From Cryobacterium algoricola (GTDB taxonomy: Bacteria > Actinomycetota > Actinomycetes > Actinomycetales > Microbacteriaceae): 64,000 nucleotides of DNA. A program made the position numbers and the translations under genes. A model generated the notes under the pieces. That model ran no database searches, was not told the DNA's origin, and saw nothing but the letters and a program-made list of their open reading frames with translations. The DNA lies in assembly GCF_004402485.1 (NCBI RefSeq), contig NZ_SOFG01000004.1, forward strand, positions 806,001 through 870,000. Direction: 5' to 3'. Position 1 is the first letter of the stretch; every line of letters starts with the position of its first letter. Of this stretch, positions 16,687 through 25,578 are shown piece by piece.

Positions 16687-17720
16687 TGTCGTTCGCGGAC
16701 ACACTCGGGCATACCCAGCTCCCGCACCCCGTGCAGACCTTCGCCGTGACGGATGCCGTCGAACTCGCGGTCGTCGAACGCAGCGGCTTCGTCGAGTCGC
16801 GGCATGCAGGTTCCGCCGTCGTGCTCACGGGAGAGGGCGCCGTGCTGCGCTCCCTCGGCGACGTGACGAGCCCGGTCTTCCCGCGCTCGTCGATGAAGCC
16901 GTTCCAGGCCGTCGCGGTGATGGCGAGCGGCGTCACCCTGCGCGGTGAGGACGCCGCGATCGCGACCGCGAGCCACACCGGCACCCAGCGCCACGCCGAT
17001 CTCGTGCGCGGCCTGCTCTCCCGGGCCGGAATCCCGGAGACCGCGCTCGCCTGCCCGCCGGCCTGGCCGATCGACCACGCGACCCGCGACGCGCTCGTGC
17101 GCCTCGGCGCAGGCCAGGCCCCTATCTACATGGAGTGCTCGGGCAAGCACGCGGCGATGCTCGTGGCGTGTGTGCAGAACGAGTGGCCGCTGACCGGATA
17201 TCTCGAGCCAGAGCATCCGCTGCAGAAGCGCATTCTCGACGTCGTGGAACGCTTCACCGGGGAACGCCCCGCCGCCTCGGGCGTCGACGGCTGCGGCGCG
17301 CCCGTGCACGCCCTCTCCCTCGCCGGCCTCGCCCGCGGCATCGGCCGGATCGCGTCGTCGAAGTCGAACTCGCCGTTCGCGATCTACCGTGAGGCCGGCT
17401 TCCTCTCCGAGGCCGTTCGCCAGAACGGCTGGGTCGTCGCGGGGCCCGGCAAGCCGGACACCCTCGTGATCGACCGGCTCGGCCTGTTCGTGAAGGGCGG
17501 CGCAGAGGGCATCATGGTCGCGGCTGCCCCGAACGGAACGACCGTCGCCCTCAAGATCCTCGACGGCAGCCTGCGCGCGGCGACGCTCGTTGCACTCAAC
17601 CTGCTCGCCGATGCTGGCGCGATCGCCCACACGGATGTCGAAGCGCTGCTCCCCGACCTCGGCCTCGCCGTGTACGGCGGCGGCCACCCGGTCGGACGCA
17701 TCCACGCGAGCTACCGCTAG
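16686..17720 (+). CDS. L-asparaginase of the Rhizobium etli AnsA (class 3) type
   Basis: This 344-residue protein belongs to the asparaginase II family (PF06089), unrelated in fold to E. coli AnsA/AnsB. It hydrolyses asparagine to aspartate and ammonia. The family's key elements are visible: SSMKPFQ with S68/S69 and K71, ASHTG around S96, the metal-site motif C151-S-G-K154, the second cysteine C203 in DGCGAPVHA, and the lysine in LFVKGGAEG. The GTG start overlaps the preceding aminotransferase stop by one base. Its pairing with omega-aminotransferases suggests a nitrogen-scavenging operon. Confidence 0.88.
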   Translation: MSFADTLGHTQLPHPVQTFAVTDAVELAVVERSGFVESRHAGSAVVLTGEGAVLRSLGDVTSPVFPRSSMKPFQAVAVMASGVTLRGEDAAIATASHTGTQRHADLVRGLLSRAGIPETALACPPAWPIDHATRDALVRLGAGQAPIYMECSGKHAAMLVACVQNEWPLTGYLEPEHPLQKRILDVVERFTGERPAASGVDGCGAPVHALSLAGLARGIGRIASSKSNSPFAIYREAGFLSEAVRQNGWVVAGPGKPDTLVIDRLGLFVKGGAEGIMVAAAPNGTTVALKILDGSLRAATLVALNLLADAGAIAHTDVEALLPDLGLAVYGGGHPVGRIHASYR

Positions 17721-17744
17721 CGCGGACGCGGCCCCGCCCCAGTT

Positions 17745-17803
17745 GTTGCCGTTTCGGACGGCTGTGGCCCGCACACCAGGCACCGTTGGCCGAATCGGCA
17801 ACA
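17745..17803. repeat. Palindromic intergenic repeat, copy B of a 59-nt family
   Basis: Outer arms GTTGCCGTTTCGGA (17745-17758) and its near-complement end at 17802. The whole 59 bases align without gaps to 3100-3158 (47 identities by hand count). It lies between the convergent ends of the asparaginase gene and the ABC permease gene, where a bidirectional terminator would be expected. Confidence 0.8.
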
Positions 17804-17833
17804 CTTACCGGGTGCGCGGGTGACGAGCCGCGG

Positions 17834-18640
17834 CTAGGCTTCCTTGGCGAGCCGCTTCGCCCGTGCCGCGGAGGACACCTGCGCGGTGACGACGACGACG
17901 AGCGCGAAGATGAAGACAGCGGATGCGATCACGTTCGCCTCTGCGGGGATGCCGCGGGCCGCGGAGATGTAGATGTACTTCGGGAACGTCGTGACGGCAC
18001 CCGAGTTGAAGTTCGTGATGATGAAGTCATCGAAACTCAGCGCGAACGACAACAGGGCGGCGGCGAGGATGCCGGGGACCAGCAGCGGGAGCGTCACCCG
18101 GAGGAAGACCTGGGCCGACGAACCGTAGAGGTCGCGCCCGGCCTCCTCGAGCGCGGGGTCGAGGCTCGCGACACGGGCCTTGACGGTCACGACGACGAAG
18201 CTGATGCAGAACATCGTGTGCGCGAGGATGATCGTGGTCATGTCCTTGGCGACGCCGAGCGACAGGAACTGCGCGGCGAGTCCCGCGCCGAGGACGACCT
18301 CCGGCGTGGCCATCGGCAGGAAGAGCAGCAGGCTCGTCGCCGAGCGGAACCGGAACCGGTAGCGCACGATCGCGATCGCGATCATGGTGCCCATCACGGT
18401 CGCGAGCACGGTCGCGACGGAGCCGATCACGAGGCTGTTGCCGAACGCCTCGCAGACCGCACCGTTCTGCACGGCGCACACGTTCAGCCACTTGTCGAAG
18501 GTGAACCCCCGCCAGGTGATGTTCGATTTCAGCGAATCGTTGAACGAGAAGACGAACGTGTACGCGATCGGGACCATCAGGAACAGCAGGGCGAGGGCGG
18601 AGTAGAGCGGCAGCAGCCACTTGCCGAGGGAGATCTTCAC
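17834..18640 (-). CDS. potC: Polyamine-type ABC transporter permease, PotC-like
   Basis: The 268-residue inner-membrane permease has about six transmembrane helices and the ABC coupling motif EEAGRDLYGSSAQVFLRVTLPLLVPGILA (EAA loop). Order and overlap with the upstream genes give a potD-potA-potB-potC operon for uptake of spermidine/putrescine or a related substrate. Its start overlaps the potB stop by four bases (GTGA). This is the last gene of the operon and it ends towards the palindromic repeat at 17745-17803. Confidence 0.88.
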   Translation of the reverse strand: MKISLGKWLLPLYSALALLFLMVPIAYTFVFSFNDSLKSNITWRGFTFDKWLNVCAVQNGAVCEAFGNSLVIGSVATVLATVMGTMIAIAIVRYRFRFRSATSLLLFLPMATPEVVLGAGLAAQFLSLGVAKDMTTIILAHTMFCISFVVVTVKARVASLDPALEEAGRDLYGSSAQVFLRVTLPLLVPGILAAALLSFALSFDDFIITNFNSGAVTTFPKYIYISAARGIPAEANVIASAVFIFALVVVVTAQVSSAARAKRLAKEA

Positions 18641-19551
18641 AGCAGTTCCTCCGTGCCCGCACGTTTGACGTAGATTCCGACGATCACGAGGATCACGCTC
18701 ATCAGGATGATCGAGAGGGCCGCGGCCGCCGGGTAGTTCAGCAGCACCAGGAAGTTGGCCTCGATCACGTTGCCGATCATCTGGCTGTCCGGCCCGCCGA
18801 GGAAGTCACGACTCGCGTTGACGTAGTCGCCGGCGGCGGGGATGAAGGTGAGCAGGGTACCCGCGACGATCCCGGGCATCGACAGGGGGATCGTCACCTT
18901 GCGGAACACGTCGAACGGGTGCGCATACAGGTCGCTCGCCGCCTCGAGGTAGCGCAGGTCGAGCCGCTCGAGGGTCGTGTAGAGCGGAAGGGTCATGAAA
19001 GGGATGAAGTTGTAGGTCAAACCGAAGATGACGGCGATCGGAGTGCCGGTGAGGTGGGCATCCGGCGCGAGCAGCGAGACGGCCTTGAGGCTCGTCACGA
19101 CGAAGGACTCGTCGGAGAGCAGCTGCTTCCAGGCCAGGGTGCGCAGCAGGAAGCTGATGAAGAAGGGCGCGATCACGAGCACGAGCATCAGGCTCTGCAG
19201 CAACGGCCAGCGCCGCGCGGTCACGCCGATGAAATAGGCGAGCGGGTAGCTGAACAGCAGGGCGAGCACCGTCGCGGCGAGGGCGAAGGCGAAGGACCGC
19301 ACGATGTGCGGCCAGTAGTCGGTGACGACGTCGACGTAGTTCTGCCAGTTGAACGCATACGTGTACTGGCCGATGTCCCCGAACTCGGCGGGCGCCTGGA
19401 ACGAGGTGATCAGGAGCGACACGAGCGGCGTCAGGAAGAACAGGACGAGATAGAGGATGCCGGGCAACAGCAGCAGGAGGGCGACCGGGCTGCGTCGCCG
19501 CGGGGCCGGGTCTGCCTGCGCAGTCGTGGTGGCGAAGGCCGCGAACGCCAC
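18637..19551 (-). CDS. potB: Polyamine-type ABC transporter permease, PotB-like
   Basis: A 304-residue permease with a Pro/Arg-rich cytoplasmic N-terminus, a first helix (VALLLLLPGILYLVLFFLTPLV), five further helices and the EAA coupling loop EAASDLYAHPFDVFRKVTIPLSMPGI. It forms the membrane channel together with the PotC-like protein. The GTG start shares one base with the potA stop (TAGTG). Confidence 0.88.
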   Translation of the reverse strand: MAFAAFATTTAQADPAPRRRSPVALLLLLPGILYLVLFFLTPLVSLLITSFQAPAEFGDIGQYTYAFNWQNYVDVVTDYWPHIVRSFAFALAATVLALLFSYPLAYFIGVTARRWPLLQSLMLVLVIAPFFISFLLRTLAWKQLLSDESFVVTSLKAVSLLAPDAHLTGTPIAVIFGLTYNFIPFMTLPLYTTLERLDLRYLEAASDLYAHPFDVFRKVTIPLSMPGIVAGTLLTFIPAAGDYVNASRDFLGGPDSQMIGNVIEANFLVLLNYPAAAALSIILMSVILVIVGIYVKRAGTEELL

Positions 19552-20756
19552 TAGGCCTCCTCGAGCTCCGTGACGAGGGACTCGCGACGCTGCGCCGCGA
19601 TGCTCCGGGTGTCGGTGTCCGCGGCGAACCGGGGGCCGGCGCCCGGAATGGGCTCGTCTTCGAGGCCGAAGCCGTGCTCGACGTGCCAGTCCAGCCAGAC
19701 CTCGTCACCGACATCCGCCACCGGGCCGAAGGCCATGTTCTGGGCGAAGACGATCAGGGTGCCGATGTAGGGCACGGCGACGAGGTACTGGGTGCTCACG
19801 CCGCTGAAGGACACGTCGATCACCCGGCCGGGGCCCATGATGTTGCGGTCGGCGGCCTCGGCGGGCGCCTTCCGGTGCAGCCACATCTTCTCCGGACGGA
19901 CGCCGATCGTGACCTCGCCGGCATGACGGTGCGCCCGGTCGGCGGGAACGACGACCCGGTGCCCGGCGACGTCGACCGTGATCGACGTGCTCGTGCTGCC
20001 GATGACGGGCCCGGTGAAGAGGTTCGACTGGCCGAGGAAGTTGGCGACGAAGGCCGTCTTCGGCAGCTCGTAGAGCACCTCTGGCGCGCCCATCTGTTCG
20101 ATCCGGCCCTTGTTCATCACCGCAATTGTGTCGGCCATGGTCATGGCCTCCTCCTGGTCGTGTGTGACGTGCAGGAAGGTGAGCCCGACTTCCTCCTGGA
20201 TGGTCTTGAGCTCGAGCTGCATCTGCCTGCGCAGTTTGAGGTCGAGGGCGCCGAGCGGTTCGTCGAGCAGCAGGAGGGCCGGCTTGTTCACGATCGCCCT
20301 GGCCAGGGCGACCCGCTGCTGCTGCCCGCCGGACAGCTGCTGCGGCTTGCGGGCGGCGAGGTGGTCGAGCTCGACGAGCCGGAGCGCCTCGTGCGCCTTG
20401 CCGACCGGGTCGGCGATCTTCCGGCGGCGGAGCCCGAAGGCGACGTTCTCGAGCACGGTCATGTGCGGGAAGAGCGCGTAGCTCTGGAACACCGTGTTGA
20501 CCGGGCGCTGGAAGGCCTTCTGCTGCGTGACATCCGTCCCGCCGATCAGGATGCTGCCCGCGGTCGGCTCTTCGAGACCTGCGACGAGCCGGAGCGTCGT
20601 CGTCTTGCCGCAGCCGGACGGGCCGAGCAGGGCGAAGAAGGAGCCGGCCGGGATGGAGAGGTCGAGGTGCTCGATGGCGGTGAAGCCGGGGAAGCGCTTC
20701 TGGATGCCGACCAGTTCGAGGTCTGCTCCGGCGTCGGCGAAGGTGCCGGATGCCAC
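19551..20756 (-). CDS. potA: Polyamine-type ABC transporter ATPase, PotA-like
   Basis: The 401-residue ATPase has Walker A GPSGCGKTT, the Q loop, the signature LSGGQQQRVALARAI, Walker B LLLLDEPLGALD and the switch histidine in HVTHDQEEAM. The C-terminal third is the TOBE/regulatory domain of PotA/CysA-type ATPases (TIGVRPEKMWL). It energises import through PotB/PotC. It starts one base beyond the end of the solute-binding-protein gene. Confidence 0.93.
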   Translation of the reverse strand: MASGTFADAGADLELVGIQKRFPGFTAIEHLDLSIPAGSFFALLGPSGCGKTTTLRLVAGLEEPTAGSILIGGTDVTQQKAFQRPVNTVFQSYALFPHMTVLENVAFGLRRRKIADPVGKAHEALRLVELDHLAARKPQQLSGGQQQRVALARAIVNKPALLLLDEPLGALDLKLRRQMQLELKTIQEEVGLTFLHVTHDQEEAMTMADTIAVMNKGRIEQMGAPEVLYELPKTAFVANFLGQSNLFTGPVIGSTSTSITVDVAGHRVVVPADRAHRHAGEVTIGVRPEKMWLHRKAPAEAADRNIMGPGRVIDVSFSGVSTQYLVAVPYIGTLIVFAQNMAFGPVADVGDEVWLDWHVEHGFGLEDEPIPGAGPRFAADTDTRSIAAQRRESLVTELEEA

Positions 20757-20757
20757 C

Positions 20758-21969
20758 CTAGGCTCCCAGCAGGATCGACTGGAAGTCGGCGCCGTACTTC
20801 TGTTCCTCTGTCCCGTCGAGGGTGCGGAACACGTGTGCCTTCGCGAGGGTCGAGTCGTCCGGGAAGATCAGCTGGTTGTTCGCGAGCTCGGGGTCGATCG
20901 CCATCGCGGCCTCCTTCGCGCCGGCGACCGGGGTGATGTAGTTCACGTATGCGGCGACCTCGGCGGCGACCTCCGGCTCGTAGTAGTAGTTGATGAGCTT
21001 TTCGACGTTCTTCTTGCGCGGGGACCCGATCGGCACGATGAAGTTGTCGTTCCAGAGCGTTCCGCCCTTCTCGGGTACTGCGAAGCCCCACTTGTCGCCG
21101 TTCTCGGCGTTGAGCTGCACGATGTCACCCGACCAGACGATGGCGGCAAGGGTGTCCTCGTTGACGAGGTCCTCCTTGTACGCGTTGCCCTTGATGTTGC
21201 GGACCTGGCCGTTGGCGACCTGCTTCTTGAACTCGTCGATCGCGGCGCCGAATTCGGAGTCGCCCCACTTCCCGGAGATGTCGACGCCCTGGTCGAGCAT
21301 GATCAGGCCCATCGTGTCCCGCATCTCGGAGAGGACACCGACGCGGCCCTTCAGGCTCGGGTCCCACAGCTCGGAGACCGACGTGAACCCGTTGGGGAGC
21401 TTCTCCTTATTCCAGGCGATCCCGGCGAAGCCACCCTGCCACGGCACGCTCATCGAGCGGCCGGGGTCGAAGTCGACGTCCTTGAGGGACGGGACGAGGT
21501 TGCTGAGGTTGGGGATGTTCGCGTGGTCGAGGCCCTGGGTGTACCCGAAACGGATCAGCCGGCCGACCATCCAGTCGGTGAGGCACGCGACATCGGCGCC
21601 GATGTCCTTGCCGAGGGCGAGCTGGTCCTTGACCTTGCCGTAGTACGTGTTGTTGTCGTCCACGGCTTCCGTGTACGCGACCTTGATGCCGGTTTCGGCG
21701 GTGAACGCCTCAAGCGTGGGGTAGCTTCCGGCGTCGTCTACGTCGATGTAGAGCGCCCAGTTGTCCCAGCGGATGGTCTTGTCCGAATCGGAGACATCGG
21801 CGGCGGCGGAGGGCTTGGCGGCCCCGCCGGTGGAACATGCGGCGAGGGCGAGGGCCGCGGCACCGGCACCGGCCCCCGCGAGCAACGTGCGACGGCCGAG
21901 CGTGGCCTGCTGGGCCTGGCGGACGAGCTGGCGAATCATCGGGTCGGCGGGCAACGGCCTCGGCATCAT
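20758..21969 (-). CDS. potD: Polyamine-type ABC transporter solute-binding lipoprotein, PotD-like
   Basis: The 403-residue protein has a long N-terminal region with a twin-arginine-like motif LGRRTLLAGAG, a hydrophobic segment and a lipobox ALAACSTGG, so it is probably exported folded and lipid-anchored. The mature part (IRWDNWALYIDVDDAGSYPTLEAFTAETG, then DVACLTDWMVGRLI, LNAENGDKWGFAVPEKGG) matches PotD/PotF binding proteins. I start it at the ATG at 21969, where AAGGAG lies eight bases upstream; an in-frame extension to 22041 has no such site. First gene of the operon. Confidence 0.9.
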   Translation of the reverse strand: MMPRPLPADPMIRQLVRQAQQATLGRRTLLAGAGAGAAALALAACSTGGAAKPSAAADVSDSDKTIRWDNWALYIDVDDAGSYPTLEAFTAETGIKVAYTEAVDDNNTYYGKVKDQLALGKDIGADVACLTDWMVGRLIRFGYTQGLDHANIPNLSNLVPSLKDVDFDPGRSMSVPWQGGFAGIAWNKEKLPNGFTSVSELWDPSLKGRVGVLSEMRDTMGLIMLDQGVDISGKWGDSEFGAAIDEFKKQVANGQVRNIKGNAYKEDLVNEDTLAAIVWSGDIVQLNAENGDKWGFAVPEKGGTLWNDNFIVPIGSPRKKNVEKLINYYYEPEVAAEVAAYVNYITPVAGAKEAAMAIDPELANNQLIFPDDSTLAKAHVFRTLDGTEEQKYGADFQSILLGA

Positions 21970-22052
21970 GTCTGGGGTCTCCTTGCGGTTTCGGCGAGCG
22001 AACACCCACACGACGACGGGTGAGTTGCTAGATACTCGCACAGCGCGGCCTC

Positions 22053-22090
22053 ATAGTCACGGCTGAGTGACCAGATCATCAATTACGTAA
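22053..22090 (-). promoter_or_regulatory. Putative potD promoter with TTACGTAA palindrome
   Basis: On the minus strand TTGATG (22077-22082), an 18-base spacer and GACTAT (22053-22058) make a plausible promoter. Directly upstream is the perfect 8-bp palindrome TTACGTAA (22083-22090), an AT-rich patch that could be an operator. Confidence 0.4.
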
Positions 22091-22173
22091 CCCAGTTGTC
22101 ACGAAATCAGCAGTTTTAGGGCGGTTTGGCACTCGAAAAGGGCCCTCGGGACGGTCCTCGACCCGAAGCGGGG

Positions 22174-25100
22174 TCACGGTCGGCCGAAGGCCACCCGGGT
22201 GAGGTCTCCGTCGGGTGAGAGGGACCAGAGGTGGCCGCGCCCGGGCGCCAGGGGCGGCGGGAGCTCCCGCCTGCGGGTCAGCATGCGGTAGTCGGCGAGG
22301 GTGCAACCGTCGAAGACGACGGGTGCGCGCACCCGGAGCGCGGCCAGGAGCGACCAGTTGGCCTGCCAGGTCTCGGCATCTCCGAGGAAGACGGTCGCCG
22401 CACCCGGCCGGGCCAGGGCCGCCGCGGTGTCGGCGGCAGCGGCGCGAGCCGTCAGCTCCACGATGTCGGGGTGCGCGGCATCCGCTCGGAGGCGAGCGGC
22501 CGCCCGGGCGGGAGACCCGCTGACGAGGATGACCGACGTGCCCGGATCGAGGGTGAGCACGGTCGCGGTCGCGAACGATCCCGGGCGGGGCCCTGCGCTG
22601 CCCGTGGCACCGTTGACCGTGGCACCGCTGGTCGGCGATGCGCCGTCCGGCACCGCACTCTCCGGGGAGAGCACCTGGATCCGGCGGCCGCGCCAGTGTC
22701 CGCCGCCGGGTGGGAGGGTCGGATCGTACTGGGCCGCCTGTCCCCCTGCCGCGAGGTGTTCGGCGCGATCGGGAAGGCGAAGCAACAGATGGTCCTGGGC
22801 CAGCGCCGCCAGGTTCTGGAGCGGCCCGGTGAGTCGTTGCGCCGTGATGAGGACACTCAGTCCCAGTGGCAGCCCGTCGCGGAGCAGGCTCGCGAGGCAC
22901 TCGAGGGCCGCCTGCCGGTGTTCCGGCTCCCAGCGGGCACACACCGAATCAAAATCGTCGAGCAACAGGAGCCTCGCCGGGCGCGCGAGGCGGTCACGCA
23001 CTGCGCCGGCCGGATCGGTGCGGACCCAGCGCATGCCTCCCCGGTCGATCCAGGCACGCGCCTCGGTCAGGGCGTCCCAGACGGCTTCGACGTCGGGAAC
23101 CGGCCAGCCGACCCACTCGTGCGCGACGCGCGCCTGGGACGCGAAAACGGCGAGTACCGAGCTCTTTCCGCTCCGCACTCCCCCGAGGACGAACATGTTG
23201 CCGTCGCCGGGACCGAACCGGGCCACGCTGTACCGTTGCCGGTCCGGATCGTCGACCAGCCCGAAGCGGAATTCGTGTTCCCCGGCCGGGGCCCGGTCCG
23301 AAGCGCGTGCCTCGGAAGCGTGTGCCTCTGTATCGGGCCCGCCGAGGTCCTGGAGGCCATCGAGGTCGGCGAGGGTGACCCGGCCGGGAAGCGGGTCGAG
23401 CCAGGGCCGGCGCGGGTGCCGGGGCGGCGGGGCCTCTCCGCGCCCCGCTGGGCCCGTGACGGCAGCCAGGGCCTCGATCTCCGCGCCCGAGGTGACGGCG
23501 ACCTGGCAGGGCTCTGGATCGCCGTCCCCCAGCGCGATCAGGCACCGACCGGGAGCTGCGGCCGGAATGGCGGCGGCTGCGTCCGTCCCGAGCACGGCCT
23601 GGCTGTCCGCCGCATTGTTGACGCGCAGGGAGATCCGGAGGCTGCAGTTGGCGAGCAGTGCGTCCCGCACGACTCCGGCCGGGCGCTGGGTGCACAACAC
23701 GAGGTGCACCCCGAGCGAGCGTCCCCTGGCCGCAATGTCGACGAAGAGGGCGTGGAGTTCGGGAAACGACGCGAGCATGGTCGCGAACTCGTCGACGACG
23801 ATCACGAGCCGCGGCAGTGCGGTGTGCCCCGTCGGCGTGTGCGGCGACACCGGCCCGCAGAGGGCACGCAATTCGGCCAGGTCGCGGGCACCCGCAGCGG
23901 CGAGCACGCGTTCCCGGTGACGCAGCTCGGCGGCGAGGCTCACGAGGGCGCGTTCCGCCTGCCGCCCGTCGAGGTCGGTGACCAGTCCGACACAGTGCGG
24001 GAGAACAGTGAGCGGGCGAAATGCCGCACCGCCCTTGAAGTCGATGAGCAGGAAGGTGAGCTCGTCCGGTGACCGGTCTGCGGCCATCTGGCTGACCCAG
24101 GTCACCAGCAGTTCGCTCTTTCCGCTTCCGGTCGTTCCACCGACGATGGCGTGCGGCCCGTGGCCGACGAGGTCGAGCGTGACCGGCCCGTCGGCGCCGA
24201 CACCGATCGCGCAGGCCAGCCCGTCCCGGTCCACCGCAGATGGTGCGGCGGAAAGCGGATGGCCGACGCGCGCGGCCAGCTCGGCGCGCGTGACCCGGGC
24301 GGGCAGGGACAGCTGCCCGCCGAGAAGTCCCGCCGTCTCGGCACGGTCTCGGAGCAGCCGAGCGAAACTGCCCGCCTGTTCCCTGGTGATGAGCTCCGGC
24401 CGGAGGTCCCGGCGGGGAGACGACCCCGGACGGTGCCCCTCGCCCGCTGGGCTCCCGACGCGCCCGGTTTCCGCGGATCCCGCAGAGAAGAGCACTTCGG
24501 CCCTGGTCGGGCTGTGCACGCGCACTACCGTCGCGCAGCCCGGCGGAACGTCGGCGAGGTCTGTGGCCAGCAGCAACCAGGGTGCGGGCGGGTGCCCGTG
24601 CTGCGGGACTGCGACGGGAGCGCGGGTGCCGGTGGTCGACGTGTCGGTGAGGCGAAGAACGACGGTCGTCCGGACGGGACGGCTGTGGCCTGCGCGGCCC
24701 GCGAGACCGTCGGGCTCCGCGCTGCGCGGTGGTGGCGAGTGCGGCAGCGCTCGGGTCCACGCCCAGTCGTCGCCGGCCGCCTGTTCCGTCGCGACCGGTT
24801 CCAGGGCGAATCGGTCCGGCGCCAGCGTGAAGGCGAGCTGCACGAGCAGCGCGCGGGCGAACGCCGCCACGAGGACGGCGGGCCCGACGATCGCGACTCC
24901 ACCGGCGGCATCCGCTGTGATGGGCGCATCGGTGAGCGTGCCCGCCCAGGCGCGCAGCTCCCGATGCGAGCCGGCTCCGTCGAGACGGACACCGCTCGCC
25001 GTGCTTCCCGTTCCCAGCACCACGGGGACCCCGCTTCCGGCTCGTGGCCTCCACCGGGATGCCCGGTCCGGCGTCTCGAGGAGCAGGGACGCCGAGGGTG

Positions 25101-25422
25101 CCTCCTGCCGTCGCCGTCGGCGCAGTTCGGTGTGCCGGTCGGTGACGGCGATCCGCAGGTCGGCGAGAGCCGCCGCGTACGCTGCGGCGTCGCGGCGGCG
25201 GGTGCGGCGCGCGGCTCGGCGACCGTCGACGACGCCCGCCACCGCGATCACCGGGCCGAGCACGGCGAACAGCAGCACGAACGGTGAACCGGTCACGAGC
25301 CAGATCACTCCGGCCGCCACGAGGGGCGCCAGGGAGGCGATCAGCGGGAACGCGGCGGGAGGGGGGTCCGTCGGGGACGAGGGTAGCGACAGCGGTTCAT
25401 CGGCGAGGAAGTTGTCGGTCAC
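22174..25422 (-). CDS. EccC/FtsK-like double-ATPase membrane protein
   Basis: About 1082 residues. Near the N-terminus two hydrophobic segments (PLIASLAPLVAAGVIWLV and FVLLFAVLGPVIAVAGVV) are followed by a basic region, as in EccC ATPases of type VII secretion. The first FtsK/SpoIIIE domain has Walker A GGTTGSGKSELL and Walker B LVIVVDEFATML with LCTQRP; the second has GGVRSGKSS and LLLLDDFDSV. It is the last gene of the locus, after the zinc-ribbon FHA gene. The start is uncertain: GTG at 25422 (VTDNFLADEP) lacks a ribosome-binding site and an extension to a TTG at 25512 is open. No WXG100 gene is nearby, so DNA or protein cargo is undecided. Confidence 0.8.
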   Translation of the reverse strand: MTDNFLADEPLSLPSSPTDPPPAAFPLIASLAPLVAAGVIWLVTGSPFVLLFAVLGPVIAVAGVVDGRRAARRTRRRDAAAYAAALADLRIAVTDRHTELRRRRRQEAPSASLLLETPDRASRWRPRAGSGVPVVLGTGSTASGVRLDGAGSHRELRAWAGTLTDAPITADAAGGVAIVGPAVLVAAFARALLVQLAFTLAPDRFALEPVATEQAAGDDWAWTRALPHSPPPRSAEPDGLAGRAGHSRPVRTTVVLRLTDTSTTGTRAPVAVPQHGHPPAPWLLLATDLADVPPGCATVVRVHSPTRAEVLFSAGSAETGRVGSPAGEGHRPGSSPRRDLRPELITREQAGSFARLLRDRAETAGLLGGQLSLPARVTRAELAARVGHPLSAAPSAVDRDGLACAIGVGADGPVTLDLVGHGPHAIVGGTTGSGKSELLVTWVSQMAADRSPDELTFLLIDFKGGAAFRPLTVLPHCVGLVTDLDGRQAERALVSLAAELRHRERVLAAAGARDLAELRALCGPVSPHTPTGHTALPRLVIVVDEFATMLASFPELHALFVDIAARGRSLGVHLVLCTQRPAGVVRDALLANCSLRISLRVNNAADSQAVLGTDAAAAIPAAAPGRCLIALGDGDPEPCQVAVTSGAEIEALAAVTGPAGRGEAPPPRHPRRPWLDPLPGRVTLADLDGLQDLGGPDTEAHASEARASDRAPAGEHEFRFGLVDDPDRQRYSVARFGPGDGNMFVLGGVRSGKSSVLAVFASQARVAHEWVGWPVPDVEAVWDALTEARAWIDRGGMRWVRTDPAGAVRDRLARPARLLLLDDFDSVCARWEPEHRQAALECLASLLRDGLPLGLSVLITAQRLTGPLQNLAALAQDHLLLRLPDRAEHLAAGGQAAQYDPTLPPGGGHWRGRRIQVLSPESAVPDGASPTSGATVNGATGSAGPRPGSFATATVLTLDPGTSVILVSGSPARAAARLRADAAHPDIVELTARAAAADTAAALARPGAATVFLGDAETWQANWSLLAALRVRAPVVFDGCTLADYRMLTRRRELPPPLAPGRGHLWSLSPDGDLTRVAFGRP

Positions 25423-25578
25423 CCGGCCAGCAGAACACCGGAACGCGCTGACGACCGGCGGCCGACCGCATCGGTGGGCCGGTAGTCGGCTGGTCGGGGT
25501 GGTGAGGAGCAACCCCCGCAGCTGGCCGGAACCGAACCGCAGGCACCCGGCCGGCGTTGGCCGGCTCGGACGGACGTC

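Noticed and set aside
22994..25054. A 686-codon Arg/Pro-rich frame overlapping the EccC-like gene
   Set aside because: Same strand but a different frame from the ATPase gene, with the biased composition of an out-of-frame shadow.
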